The notes: generated by a model from the letters alone, not told the origin. 64,000 nucleotides of DNA from an uncultured Clostridia bacterium (GCA_944368215.1 CALVWX010000001.1:1-64000); one strand, 5' to 3'; shown: positions 1 through 8,303, counted from the first letter of the stretch. Translations and numbers: made by a program.

Positions 1-198
1 TTTTCGGAGAGGAGACTTTCAAAGGACTTTGAGGGACTGTTTTCGTCCCTCTTTTCTCTGTTCATGCCGGAGATGAGGAGCTACCCCTCCCGCCTTGCCG
101 AAATCGAGCAAGAGATGAAAGAGGACAGACAAAACGAAACAGCCGAGGACAAGGCCTCGGCACAAAATAAAAATTCTAAATATGATTGGGGGAAATAA
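1..198 (+). CDS. C-terminal end of an unknown protein (partial)
   Basis: An open frame runs from the window edge to a TAA at 196-198 and gives 65 residues. The tail is charged (Glu, Lys, Arg, Asn rich) and ends ...KYDWGK. It has no recognisable domain. It lies just upstream of an integrase gene, so it probably belongs to the same integrated element. The start is outside the window and no function can be given. Confidence 0.5.
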   Translation, partial: FSERRLSKDFEGLFSSLFSLFMPEMRSYPSRLAEIEQEMKEDRQNETAEDKASAQNKNSKYDWGK

Positions 199-270
199 TT
201 GCGGCGAACTATTGCTTTTTACGAGAAAGTATGGTAGTATTTTACGCATAGTTAACCAAAAAGGAGGAAC

Positions 271-1371
271 ATGACAGATAAAGAATTAGAAACGATATTG
301 AATGCAATCAAGTACGTTCCCGACGAAAGCGAAAGAGATGAGGCCACTCGCCTTATTTTAAAGGCCGCGTCGGAGAGCATAACGCTGGAACGGCTTAAAG
401 CCATTACGGCGAAGGAAGAAAAGAAGGCTGATTTTAAACGGGTCGGCGCAGACAAATTTATCAGATTTACTAAACAGGAGATAAATTCTATGCCCGACTA
501 TTTAAGAAAATTATTTACCATCAACGACAAAATTGTAACCTACCGCGTGACCAAGGACGGATACTATCAGGCGAGGTACCGCCGCGACGGATATTGCATC
601 GAAGTCGCCTCAAAAGACTTCAACACCATGAAGCGCAAGTTCATCGATAAGTTCGCCGAGGTCGAGCGCGAAAGGCTCAACCACAAATACCCCGTCTTTA
701 AAGAGCTTATAGACGAATGGCTTAAAATCAAAAGGCGGACGGTAAAGGAATCGACCTACAAGAGCTATTACGACATTATCTACACGCACGTCGTGCCGAG
801 GTTCGGACATCTTCACGTAAATGAAATAACGCGTAAGGATGTTCAGGATTTCCTGTTTGGCCTTACAGATCAGGGCAAAATGCGCACCGCGCAGAAACTT
901 AAAGTGCTTATGACGGCTATGTTTGAAGTAATCTGCGACGATTACGACATAAAGTCGCCTATGCGCAAGATCGTGCTTTCGCACTACGAGGTCAAAAAGG
1001 GCAACGCCTTCACCAAAGCCGAGGAAAAGCGCATTGTGGACTTCTGCACACGAAATACTCAATATATCGCCCATTCCGGACTTCTTCTCCTGCTCTACAC
1101 TGGTATGCGAGTGGGCGAAATAAAGAGTATGCAATACGACGGCAAATACATAACCTGCGAGTCCGAAAAGACGAGAAAGGGCTATGCCGCGGTCATAAGA
1201 AAAATACCCGTATCGCCCATGCTGAAAAAAGTACTGCACCTGATTGATTTCAGGCAGGCAAAAGAGGTAAGCACCTTTACGATAAGGGATGCGCTCAAAC
1301 GCATATTCCCCGACAGGCACATTCACGAGCTGCGCTATACCTTTATAACCAGGGCGAAAGAATGCGTATAA
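271..1371 (+). pseudogene. Tyrosine integrase, 5' part, interrupted
   Basis: This is the N-terminal and most of the catalytic part of a phage/ICE-type tyrosine recombinase, with the ATG preceded by AAGGAGG. A SAM-like core-binding domain covers about residues 110-215. The catalytic domain shows the first Arg in TGMRVGE (residue 280) and the HxLR box HELR (His352, Arg355). The reading then runs into a premature stop three codons after the break at 1361. The missing end, with the catalytic Tyr, lies at 3837-3984 in the same frame. Joining 1361 to 3837 restores the family sequence RAKECGCNPEVV. The gene is therefore split by an insertion of about 2.5 kb. It lies next to tRNA-Leu, the likely integration target. 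Confidence 0.88.
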
Positions 1372-1469
1372 AAAGGAAACCAAGAAATAATTATCGCGTC
1401 AAAGCAGCCAAATTTAAAGCAAATTCAATCTTAGTATTTATTTTTAATTGGCAATTTTTTGGGGATTTA

Positions 1470-1498
1470 TTGAAAATTGCCCTGATGCATGATATAAT
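1470..1498 (+). promoter_or_regulatory. Sigma-A-type promoter for the LRR lipoprotein
   Basis: TTGAAA (1470-1475) and TATAAT (1493-1498) are 17 bp apart. The promoter at 7859-7887 has almost the same sequence through -35 and spacer. Confidence 0.6.
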
Positions 1499-1649
1499 AA
1501 TATTAACTCGATATTTATTGAAAAGCTATTCAAAAATTTTTTATTTTCTTTTTGACAATAAATGCCGGGCAAAAAATCGAATGTGCTTATGCAGAGCATT
1601 TTGGTTGAGGGCACGCTTTTTATTTCCAGCAAAAAGAATTGGGGGAAAA

Positions 1650-3323
1650 ATGAAACGGAAATTTTTTTTGACAATTTTAACAGTTATAATGGTCGGCTCC
1701 TGTGCCATAGGTCTTGCTGCCTGCGGTTCATCAAACGAAAAAGATACTCACAAGCATCAGTTGCAACATTTTGACGCTGTTTCAGCCACCTGCACCGAAG
1801 ACGGAAATATAGAATACTGGCACTGTTCGGCGTGCGGCAAATATTTTTCCGATGCGCAAGCGACCGCAGAGACAGACCAATCGAAAACGATCATTCCCGC
1901 CAAAGGGCATACTTTTTCGAAAAATTGGTCGCACGACGATACATATCACTGGCACGCTTGCCAAAACTGCGACGAAGTGAGCGACAAGGCGGAGCATGCA
2001 TGGGAAAGCGGCGTTGTAACAAAACAGCCCACATGCACGGAAGACGGCACCCGGGAACGCGAGTGTTTCGTATGCAATGCAACAGGGCAAGAAACAATTT
2101 TCGCGACAGAACATGCTTTTCCCAAGGACTGGTCGTACGACGATACATATCACTGGCACGCTTGCCAAAACTGCGACGAAGTGAGCGACAAGGCGGAGCA
2201 TACCCGTATCGACGGCATTTGCCCTGTCTGTGGAGCACCCGAACCGAGCATCGGCCTTGGATACATATTAAATAATGCCGGAACCGGTTATTCTGTCAAC
2301 GGTATCGGCACCTGTACCGATGCTGACATTGTTATTCCTTCCACATATAACGGTCTGCCCGTCACCTCTGTCGAAGAGGCTGCGTTTTTTAATTGCTACT
2401 CGATTACCGGCATAACTCTTCCTGACAGCATCATATCTATCGGAAGGATCGCATTCGCTAATTGCTCCGCACTTACAAGCGTGATCATTCCCGACAGCGT
2501 TATAGATATCAAAGATAGTGCGTTTTCCGGTTGCCGTTCTCTTGAAAGCATAACCCTTCCTGACAGCATTACGTCCATAGAAAGATATGTGTTCAATTCC
2601 TGCTACGCACTTGAAAGCATAACCATACCTGACAGCGTTATTGATATCGAAGATTATGCATTCTTCTGTTGCACCGGACTTAAAAGCATAACCATTCCGA
2701 GCAGCGTTAAATCTATTGGCGGCTATTCGTTCAGCTATTGTACCTCGCTCACAGGTATATCGATACCCGAAAACGTTACCTATATCGATGAATATGCATT
2801 CAATAATTGCACTGCGCTTAAAAACATAGTCCTTCATGAAAAAATGGGCGCTCTTATGAGAGGGGTATTCAGCTATTGCACCTCGCTTGAAAGCATAACC
2901 ATTCCTGACAGCGTTATTGATATAAGCACTCATGCATTTGAAAAGTGCTCTTCTCTTAAAGAGGTTATTATTGGCAGCGGCGTTATCTCTTTAAGCAGTT
3001 ACGCGTTCTCCTACTGCACCTCGCTTGAAAGCATAACCATTCCCGAAAACGTTAAAGTTATCGGCGATTATACGTTCGCCTATTGTACCGCGCTTAAAAA
3101 CATTGATATAGGCAGCGGCGTTACAACTATCGGCAAGACCGTATTCAGTGAATGCACCGCGCTTACAAACGTAACGTTTGAAAATACAAGCGGCTGGCGA
3201 ATTTCCTCGTCGAGTACGGAAACAAGCGGAACAATCATTCCCGAAAACGATCTTGCAAATCCTTCCACTGCGGCAACCTATCTTAAATCAACTTATTGTG
3301 ACTACTATTGGAAGCGCAGTTAA
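1650..3323 (+). CDS. BspA-type leucine-rich repeat surface lipoprotein
   Basis: The product has 557 aa; the start is chosen after GGGGGAAAA. An N-terminal lipoprotein signal ends in the lipobox IGLAAC, so the protein should be anchored to the outer membrane face. Next come two copies of a Cys/His-rich module with a YHWHACQNCDEV core (about residues 87-200), typical of clostridial surface proteins. From about residue 215 a BspA-like LRR_5 array follows, with units such as ITIPDSVIDIEDYAF every 23 residues and roughly a dozen repeats. BspA-like proteins bind host or microbial surfaces; the ligand here is unknown. The gene is cargo of the nested element. A short non-repeat tail ends the protein. 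Confidence 0.85.
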   Translation: MKRKFFLTILTVIMVGSCAIGLAACGSSNEKDTHKHQLQHFDAVSATCTEDGNIEYWHCSACGKYFSDAQATAETDQSKTIIPAKGHTFSKNWSHDDTYHWHACQNCDEVSDKAEHAWESGVVTKQPTCTEDGTRERECFVCNATGQETIFATEHAFPKDWSYDDTYHWHACQNCDEVSDKAEHTRIDGICPVCGAPEPSIGLGYILNNAGTGYSVNGIGTCTDADIVIPSTYNGLPVTSVEEAAFFNCYSITGITLPDSIISIGRIAFANCSALTSVIIPDSVIDIKDSAFSGCRSLESITLPDSITSIERYVFNSCYALESITIPDSVIDIEDYAFFCCTGLKSITIPSSVKSIGGYSFSYCTSLTGISIPENVTYIDEYAFNNCTALKNIVLHEKMGALMRGVFSYCTSLESITIPDSVIDISTHAFEKCSSLKEVIIGSGVISLSSYAFSYCTSLESITIPENVKVIGDYTFAYCTALKNIDIGSGVTTIGKTVFSECTALTNVTFENTSGWRISSSSTETSGTIIPENDLANPSTAATYLKSTYCDYYWKRS

Positions 3324-3372
3324 ACAAGGCGGTATAACGTCCATTTTCAAGACAAAAACAATAGGTCATTAA

Positions 3373-3865
3373 GGCAGTGCTGCACGCTCCGCCTCGGCGA
3401 GAGCTTCCGCCCTTAAACAGCTCAACGCCAAGCGAAAGCGCATGGAAGAGTTAGATGTATTTATCCGCACCGTCTTTGAGGAAAAGGTCTTGAAGAAGAT
3501 GCCCGAAAGCTTATGCAACTCACTTTGCGAAAGCTATCGGAAGGAGCAACAGCTACAGCAAACCGAGATAGTTACATTGCAAAAGAAGTTGCAGGAAGAG
3601 AGCAAAGACGAAGCCGATGTCGAGGAATACATAATTCGCATAAAGCTGTACGGCAATTGCCCCGAACTTACGAGGGAAATGTGTCTGCAGCTGATTAAGT
3701 GCAAAGACGGAGCACAACAACTGCCAGCACGCTCCCGCTACGCGAAATATCCGCATCTATTACAAATTGATAGAAAAGGAACACGCAAATCATAGCAAAA
3801 GCTACCGTACAATCCTTTTTGTACGCAATATAAAGAGTGCGGGTGCAATCCCGAAGTCGTTATGA
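3373..3865 (+). pseudogene. C-terminal fragment of a large serine recombinase, frameshifted
   Basis: There is no catalytic domain. The frame opens directly after a TAA at 3370. It reads as the coiled-coil and DUF4368-type C-terminus of clostridial large serine recombinases: LKQLNAKRKRMEELDVF, then TREMCLQLI. A frameshift between about 3695 and 3722 moves the rest to another frame, which reads QHAPATRNIRIYYKLIEKEH and then SKSYRTILF. That frame runs through the right junction of the insertion to a TGA at 3863. The N-terminal resolvase and zinc-ribbon parts are gone, so it cannot be active. It identifies the inserted element as a serine-integrase element. Confidence 0.8.
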
Positions 3866-3984
3866 AGTGGGTAGGTCACGAATTCGACGCTGATGTAAAG
3901 ACCAGCCGAGTTGACAGAGGCTATACCGACTACTCGGAAGAATATTTAATGCAAGAAATTAACAAAATTAACTATATTTTGTGA
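3837..3984 (+). pseudogene. Tyrosine integrase, displaced 3' part
   Basis: In the same frame as the 5' part it reads CGCNPEVVMKWVGHEFD, then RGYTDYSEEYLMQEINKI and a stop. VGHEF is the third catalytic box (WVGH). The first Tyr of GYTDYS is the likely nucleophile. The fragment has no start of its own. With residues 1-364 of the upstream half it makes an intact integrase of about 413 aa. Confidence 0.85.
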
Positions 3985-4071
3985 TCCACAATCAAATTAA
4001 CAAAAAAGGCTTAATTTTTAGGCAAATATGGCAAGTTTTCACTTCCCAATCTCTTCCCAAACATAACAAAA

Positions 4072-4099
4072 CGGGAGGAAATTATCAAATTTCCTCCCG
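4072..4099 (-). terminator. Rho-independent terminator of tRNA-Leu
   Basis: A perfect 12-bp stem (4072-4083 with 4088-4099) has loop ATCA. Read on the minus strand it is followed by a T run and lies just after the tRNA 3' end. Confidence 0.8.
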
Positions 4100-4104
4100 C
4101 TCCG

Positions 4105-4192
4105 TGGTGCCCGAGATCGGACTTGAACCGATACGGATGTTACTCCTCAGGATTTTAAGTCCTGTGCGTCTGCCGATTCCGCCACTCGGGCA
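4105..4192 (-). tRNA. tRNA-Leu (TAA)
   Basis: The minus strand folds as a class II tRNA with a TGCCCGAG...CTCGGGCA acceptor stem and a long variable arm. The anticodon loop is CTTAAAA (anticodon TAA). The TTCAAGT T-loop is present and CCA is encoded (4105-4107). Its 3' end faces the interrupted integrase 120 bp away, the usual arrangement when an element has integrated into a tRNA gene. Confidence 0.95.
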
Positions 4193-4253
4193 TGTGTTTT
4201 TGTTAAGTTTTCAGTTTTTTTGTTAATATTTTGTTAGTTTCTATCTGCCAAAA

Positions 4254-4271
4254 ATTTTAAGTCCTCTGCGT
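4254..4271. repeat. Short copy of the tRNA-Leu anticodon region
   Basis: Seventeen of 18 bases match tRNA-Leu positions 4152-4169 (ATTTTAAGTCCTSTGCGT), which cover the anticodon arm. It may be the scar of an earlier integration in the tRNA. Confidence 0.5.
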
Positions 4272-4418
4272 TTTACCGGTACGCATATGGCATAAAGAGC
4301 CGATATGAGGAAACTGACCTGACAAAACATAGCATAACACTTTTGCGGCATTTTGTCAATAAATTATGCGCCGCAAGTTTGGCATAATACACGCCTTGAG
4401 CGAATATAGGCCATACAT

Positions 4419-4447
4419 TTGACTTATGGCGATTAATCTGTTATTAT
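4419..4447 (+). promoter_or_regulatory. Promoter of the HU gene
   Basis: TTGACT (4419-4424) and TATTAT (4442-4447) are 17 bp apart, 37 bp before the HU start codon. Confidence 0.55.
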
Positions 4448-4484
4448 TAATGCAGTTCAATTAAGAATTCACAGGAGGAAAATT

Positions 4485-4760
4485 ATGAACAAAAGCCAAC
4501 TTATTGCAAAAATTGCGGAAGACGCAGACCTTAAAAAAGCCGACGCGGAGAAATTCCTTGACGCGTTTATCTCCGCAGTTAAGGAAGTTTGGGCGGAAGG
4601 CGACAAGCTTCAGCTTGTGGGCTTCGGTACGTTTGAAACCAAAGAGCGCGCAGCCAAGACCGGCGTAAACCCCGCAACGGGCGAAAAGATTGAAATTGCA
4701 GCATGCAGAATCCCCTCTTTCAAACCCGGCAAGAGTCTGAAAGACGAACTCAACAAATAA
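4485..4760 (+). CDS. hup: HU-type nucleoid DNA-binding protein
   Basis: The product has 91 aa, the normal HU length, and follows an AGGAGG site. The N-terminal helices are [12 protein letters not shown] and [11 protein letters not shown]. The dimer and beta-arm region shows the HU signature GFGTFE and then [15 protein letters not shown], with the intercalating Asn-Pro at the arm tip. The final helix carries [16 protein letters not shown] bends and compacts DNA as a homodimer in the nucleoid. The gene has its own promoter and terminator, so it is monocistronic. No oddities are visible. Confidence 0.96.
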   Translation: MNKSQLIAKIAEDADLKKADAEKFLDAFISAVKEVWAEGDKLQLVGFGTFETKERAAKTGVNPATGEKIEIAACRIPSFKPGKSLKDELNK

Positions 4761-4774
4761 TTGGTTTTATCTTT

Positions 4775-4815
4775 AATGCCTGCATAATTTTTATGCAGGC
4801 ATTAATATTATTTTT
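4775..4815 (+). terminator. Terminator after HU
   Basis: A 13-bp stem (4775-4787 with 4791-4803) has a TTT loop and is followed by a T-rich tract. Confidence 0.8.
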
Positions 4816-4840
4816 CGGCGCACAACTTCAGCACATTCAC

Positions 4841-4895
4841 TTGACAAAATTTATATCGGACTATATAATAGGATTGTATCCTAAAATAGATACAA
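4841..4895 (+). promoter_or_regulatory. Rubredoxin promoter with downstream dyad
   Basis: A consensus promoter is present: TTGACA (4841-4846), 17 bp, TATAAT (4864-4869). Just after it, at the expected transcription start, is a perfect inverted repeat, TTGTATC (4874-4880) and GATACAA (4889-4895), with an 8-bp spacer. The dyad could be a repressor operator, for example for a redox regulator of the Fur/PerR kind, or a 5' hairpin. The regulator is not known. Confidence 0.7.
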
Positions 4896-4916
4896 AACAA
4901 GCAGGAGGATATTTAC

Positions 4917-5075
4917 ATGACATACGTATGCGATGTTTGCGGTTGGGAATACAACGAAGACGAAGGCGCACCCGAATACGGCATAGCTCCCGGAACCAAG
5001 TGGGAAGATTTGCCCGATGATTTTGAATGCCCTTTGTGCTTTGTAGGTAAAGATCAGTTTTCTGTAAAAGGATAA
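4917..5075 (+). CDS. Rubredoxin
   Basis: The product has 52 aa, the standard rubredoxin length, and starts after AGGAGG. The two iron-binding knuckles are [10 protein letters not shown] near the N-terminus and [13 protein letters not shown] near the C-terminus. These supply the four Cys ligands of a single Fe. The aromatic and Pro core (Tyr, Trp, [18 protein letters not shown]) is conserved. It is a cytoplasmic one-electron carrier. In anaerobes it often serves oxygen or peroxide reductases such as rubrerythrin. It stands alone between its own promoter and terminator, so its partner is not evident here. Confidence 0.97.
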   Translation: MTYVCDVCGWEYNEDEGAPEYGIAPGTKWEDLPDDFECPLCFVGKDQFSVKG

Positions 5076-5094
5076 GTCAGTTTAAAAATTTGCG

Positions 5095-5134
5095 GCAGGC
5101 GGCGCGGACTGAAAGTCCGCGCCGCCTGCTTTTT
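5095..5134 (+). terminator. Terminator after rubredoxin
   Basis: A 16-bp GC-rich stem (5095-5110 with 5114-5129) is followed by TTTTT. Confidence 0.85.
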
Positions 5135-5155
5135 ATAAAAATTACCGGATTAAAA

Positions 5156-5192
5156 AATAAATAAGGCAACCAAAATGGTTGCCTTATTTATT
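5156..5192 (-). terminator. Terminator of the tRNA-Cys/Gly/Val cluster
   Basis: A perfect 16-bp stem (5156-5171 with 5177-5192) has AT-rich outer arms. On the minus strand it follows the tRNA cluster and has a T-rich 3' arm. It could work in both directions. Confidence 0.7.
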
Positions 5193-5211
5193 GTGCCTTT
5201 CAGGGCTTTGG

Positions 5212-5283
5212 AGGCGCCACCCGGATTTGAACCGGGGAATCAGGGCTTTGCAGGCCCACGCCTTACCTCTTGGCTATAGCGCC
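5212..5283 (-). tRNA. tRNA-Cys (GCA)
   Basis: The minus strand starts GGCGCTATAGCC. The anticodon loop is CTGCAAA (GCA), the T arm is GGTTCAAATCC, and the acceptor is closed by GGCGCC. CCA is encoded at 5209-5211. It is the last of three tRNAs that read leftward. Confidence 0.94.
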
Positions 5284-5381
5284 GCACCTCACTTTTGCAA
5301 GTGAAGCTTTTTCCGCACTCAAACCATCCGGTTGCTGTTGCGCAGACTGAAAATAAAAAAATAGTGCGGTTGAATTGGTGG

Positions 5382-5453
5382 AGCGGGAAACGAGATTCGA
5401 ACCCGCGACATTCACCTTGGCAAGGTGACGCTCTACCACTGAGCCATTCCCGC
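5382..5453 (-). tRNA. tRNA-Gly (GCC)
   Basis: The minus strand starts GCGGGAATGGCTCAG. The anticodon loop is TTGCCAA (GCC), the T loop is GTTCGAATC, and CCA is encoded at 5379-5381. Confidence 0.95.
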
Positions 5454-5485
5454 ATAAATATTCATCCGCACTATCTTTATCGTGG

Positions 5486-5558
5486 TGGGAGCTACAGGGC
5501 TCGAACCTGTGACCCACTGCTTGTAGGGCAGTTGCTCTCCCAACTGAGCTAAGCTCCC
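5486..5558 (-). tRNA. tRNA-Val (TAC)
   Basis: The minus strand starts GGGAGCTTAGCTCAG. The anticodon loop is CCTACAA (TAC), and CCA is encoded at 5483-5485. It is first in the Val-Gly-Cys cluster. Confidence 0.95.
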
Positions 5559-5739
5559 GTAACGCTTTAATAATATACCAAATATAATTTCAAAATGCAA
5601 GCGTTTTTTATAAACTTTTACAAAATTTTTTTTCAACTGCGTTACGGGCGGGCGCGATAGGCGGAACAAAAGAGTTTACCACAATATATAGTATGCGCGT
5701 TGTACATCGATTGTAAACACGGAAAATTTTACGTTTTTT

Positions 5740-5777
5740 AATTCCGCCGCAGGCCGCGGCCTGCGGCGGAATTTTTT
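5740..5777 (+). terminator. Strong hairpin in the gap before the esterase
   Basis: A GC-rich palindrome (5740-5773) is followed by T7. No gene on the plus strand precedes it closely, so it may insulate the esterase or be a leftover. The rest of 5560-5838 shows nothing recognisable. Confidence 0.5.
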
Positions 5778-5838
5778 TAGTCCTATAAGAATTTTTTGTA
5801 AATATATTACAATAATTGTTAATCCTTGTCATTATGAG

Positions 5839-5868
5839 TTGACTTAAAGGGCGGCGCTTTGGTACAAT
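5839..5868 (+). promoter_or_regulatory. Promoter of the esterase lipoprotein
   Basis: TTGACT (5839-5844) and TACAAT (5863-5868) are 18 bp apart, with a 5' UTR of about 90 nt that holds a GC hairpin near 5890. Confidence 0.5.
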
Positions 5869-5960
5869 ATGAAAAACTCCGCCTCACAGGCCCCGCTTAA
5901 GGGGGGCCAATTTTTTGAGAGATTTCGGCGGCAAATAAAGATTTATATGAGGGGTAAAAG

Positions 5961-7796
5961 ATGAAAAGCAAAACTCTTTTGAGCAAACTGCTCGCTGCGG
6001 GCATAAGCGTATTTGTGGCGCTTTCATGCGTGGCCATGGCGGCGTGCGGCAACGACAATGCAGACAGCGGCAATGGCAACGAACAGACCGACAACGGGGG
6101 CGACATAACCGGCGGCGATGAAAACAACGGAACCACCGGCGGCGATCAGAACGACGATACTACGGGCGGCAATGAAAATGACGACACCACGGGCGGAAAC
6201 GAAGACGACAATCCCGGCGAAGGCGACGAAAACCAAGGCCAGACGCCTGACGAAGGCGATGAAGGCGAAGACACAAAACCTGCCGAGGACACATCTGCTC
6301 CTCTGCCTGCGGGCAATAAAATTTACCTCGTCGGCGACTCGACGGTATGTTCCTTCAACGACGACTATTACATGCCCCGCTACGGCTACGGAACGCAGAT
6401 AGCCGACTTCTTCAATGTTACGAGCGACCAGATTGTTAACCTTGCAATATCAGGCAGAAGCTCGCTCTCCTTCCTATCAGAATCCAACTATAATACCCTT
6501 AAAAATTCTATAGGTGAGGGAGATTATCTTATTATAGGTTTCGGACACAACGACGAAAAGGACGACGACGCAACGCGCTACACAAATCCCCAAAAGAGTT
6601 ATACCGACGAAACGACGGCAGACGGCCCTTCATTCCAGTATACTCTTTATGAAAACTATATTAAGCTTGCAGAAGATAAAGGTGCGACGCCTATACTCTG
6701 CACGCCCATAGTCAGATACGCCGCAGACAGCAACTATACAGGCAACGTCGTTCACAACACCGACAAGGGCGACTATTCACAAGCAATACGCACTTTGGGC
6801 GCCGAAACCAACACGACGGTTATAGACCTTACGACCATAACCAAGGAGCTTTACCTTGAAGACAATGCCGCGGCAAAAAACTTCCACGCATGCACTACTT
6901 ACGAAGGGGAAAAGCCGAACGAAACTGCGTCCGGCCTCGATTCCACACACCTCAATAAGTACGGCGCAAAAATGGTGGCTTATCAGTTTGCGCAGGCGAT
7001 ACTTGAATCGGACAGCAGCCTTAAAACTTACGCGAGAACAAATTCTGCCGCACCAGACGATCCGTCGGTTGCCGTAAACCAATCTTACGTTCGCCCCGAT
7101 TATAAGGCACCCGCTCTTTCAACCCTCACCCCCATCGCCACGCTCGGTAGCGGCGAAAACCGGAGCGTCTGGTATAAAACGGCTATGGGCAACCTCGGCG
7201 GCAATAAAGCGGGCAATTTCAGCGCAACTTACGACAGCGCCAAAAACACTTTTACAGTCTCCAACTCCGCCACTAACGGCAAAATTGAAGAAACCGACGC
7301 GGGCGCTCACAGCGACGGCTTCGGCGCAGCGTTTATGCGCGTCAGCAAAAACGACAACTTCACCATCACCGCCACTGCTACAATAAGCGGGGGAACGGCA
7401 GGTAACCGTCAGACAGCCTTCGGCATAATGTTGCGCGACGATATGTATATCGATACCAACATGCCTTCGCTTGCGACAAATTACATAACGGCGGGCATGC
7501 TTTTGGACGGCACGGCAATTTTCAGCCGCGAAAATAAAATTTTAACCAAGGGCGAAAAAACAGCCCAACCTGCAGAGGGCGACGTTTATGAATTATCGCT
7601 CGAAAGGAACGGACAGAATATTACCGTAAGCGTTAAAAAGCAGGGCGGAACGGCAATCACCAAAACATATTACGACTTTGACCTCGTTGCCGTAGATAAC
7701 GATTATATGTATATCTGCCTTATCACAAACCGCGGACTTTCCGTTGAATACAGCAATGTAAATTATACATATACGGGCGAATACGGCGGCGCATAA
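5961..7796 (+). CDS. Lipoprotein SGNH/GDSL esterase, rhamnogalacturonan acetylesterase-like
   Basis: The product has 611 aa and starts after GAGGGG. A lipoprotein signal with lipobox VAMAAC comes first. A low-complexity acidic Gly/Asn/Asp linker (about residues 30-110) holds the enzyme off the membrane. The SGNH domain (about 120-345) has all blocks: GDST (Ser127), ISGRSS, GFGHND and DSTHLN (Asp327, His330). Its nearest relatives are CE12 rhamnogalacturonan or pectin acetylesterases. A beta-sandwich-like C-terminal region (about 390-610) may bind glycan. The role is probably removal of acetyl groups from plant or bacterial polysaccharide at the cell surface; the substrate is inferred. It is transcribed alone. 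Confidence 0.85.
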   Translation: MKSKTLLSKLLAAGISVFVALSCVAMAACGNDNADSGNGNEQTDNGGDITGGDENNGTTGGDQNDDTTGGNENDDTTGGNEDDNPGEGDENQGQTPDEGDEGEDTKPAEDTSAPLPAGNKIYLVGDSTVCSFNDDYYMPRYGYGTQIADFFNVTSDQIVNLAISGRSSLSFLSESNYNTLKNSIGEGDYLIIGFGHNDEKDDDATRYTNPQKSYTDETTADGPSFQYTLYENYIKLAEDKGATPILCTPIVRYAADSNYTGNVVHNTDKGDYSQAIRTLGAETNTTVIDLTTITKELYLEDNAAAKNFHACTTYEGEKPNETASGLDSTHLNKYGAKMVAYQFAQAILESDSSLKTYARTNSAAPDDPSVAVNQSYVRPDYKAPALSTLTPIATLGSGENRSVWYKTAMGNLGGNKAGNFSATYDSAKNTFTVSNSATNGKIEETDAGAHSDGFGAAFMRVSKNDNFTITATATISGGTAGNRQTAFGIMLRDDMYIDTNMPSLATNYITAGMLLDGTAIFSRENKILTKGEKTAQPAEGDVYELSLERNGQNITVSVKKQGGTAITKTYYDFDLVAVDNDYMYICLITNRGLSVEYSNVNYTYTGEYGGA

Positions 7797-7821
7797 ATCT
7801 CAATCAGACTATACCGATATT

Positions 7822-7856
7822 TTCAGGCGGGGCAATTTGCCCCGCCTGAAATTTTA
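7822..7856 (+). terminator. Terminator after the esterase
   Basis: A 14-bp stem (7822-7835 with 7837-7850) is followed by ATTTTATGTT. Confidence 0.7.
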
Positions 7857-7858
7857 TG

Positions 7859-7887
7859 TTGAAAATTGCCTTGAGTTGTGATATAAT
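7859..7887 (+). promoter_or_regulatory. Promoter of the 125-aa membrane protein
   Basis: TTGAAA (7859-7864), 17 bp, TATAAT (7882-7887). The -35 and spacer start (TTGAAAATTGCC) match the promoter at 1470-1498. Confidence 0.65.
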
Positions 7888-7923
7888 TATTCCGATGATA
7901 AATTTTAAACCGAGGGGCGGAAA

Positions 7924-8301
7924 ATGAAGATTAAATATTGCGCCGTGCGCGCCTTTTTATGGAGCGCGGCATATTACATTCTGATAATTGCGCTGGCGGC
8001 ATACCTTTGCCCCGATGCGCCGCTAACCGGGCGGCAGGCGGCCGTGATGATTTTGCCGCTTCTGCCGCTTGCAGGCTCTTGCGAGGTGTTCTTCAACAAA
8101 AAGATTGCCCTGCACGCTCCGCGCATGCGCGTATGGGCGGGCGCAGACTGCGGCGCCAAGTGCGTTGCCTTTATATTTTTTGCTCTCGCATGCCCGGCCG
8201 TTATAACCCTCGGCGTGGGTGCGGGCGCAGCGATAACGGCGGCAATCTTTTCATTCGCGTGCGAAGCGGTTATGTTCCTCAAGGCTAAAAAACGCGTTTA
8301 A
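7924..8301 (+). CDS. Small integral membrane protein, unknown function
   Basis: The product has 125 aa; the ATG follows GAGGGGCGG. Four hydrophobic segments (about residues 8-28, 37-52, 73-93 and 95-116) are joined by short basic loops and the tail is KAKKRV. The sequence is Ala rich with scattered Cys. I do not recognise a family. It has its own promoter and a downstream hairpin, so it appears to be a single-gene unit. Confidence 0.7.
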   Translation: MKIKYCAVRAFLWSAAYYILIIALAAYLCPDAPLTGRQAAVMILPLLPLAGSCEVFFNKKIALHAPRMRVWAGADCGAKCVAFIFFALACPAVITLGVGAGAAITAAIFSFACEAVMFLKAKKRV

Positions 8302-8303
8302 CC

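Larger units (their letters stand above)
1362..3836 (+). mobile_element. Remnant of a serine-recombinase element nested in the integrase
   Basis: This block separates the two integrase halves. It is flanked by an imperfect 10-bp direct repeat, AAAGAATGCG (1357-1366) and AAAGAGTGCG (3832-3841). A GA dinucleotide sits at each junction (1360-1361 and 3835-3836). TnpX/TndX-type large serine recombinases are known to cross over at GA. The block holds an LRR lipoprotein gene at the left and the 3' end of a serine recombinase at the right, the usual place for such a recombinase. The rest of the element is lost. Element and boundaries are inferred from reading-frame restoration. Confidence 0.75.

Noticed and set aside
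1832..2275. Overlapping frames within the LRR gene
   Set aside because: They mirror the internal repeats of the lipoprotein in other frames.
4105..5558. Part of an rRNA operon
   Set aside because: Four tRNAs are present, but no 16S, 23S or 5S sequence is seen.
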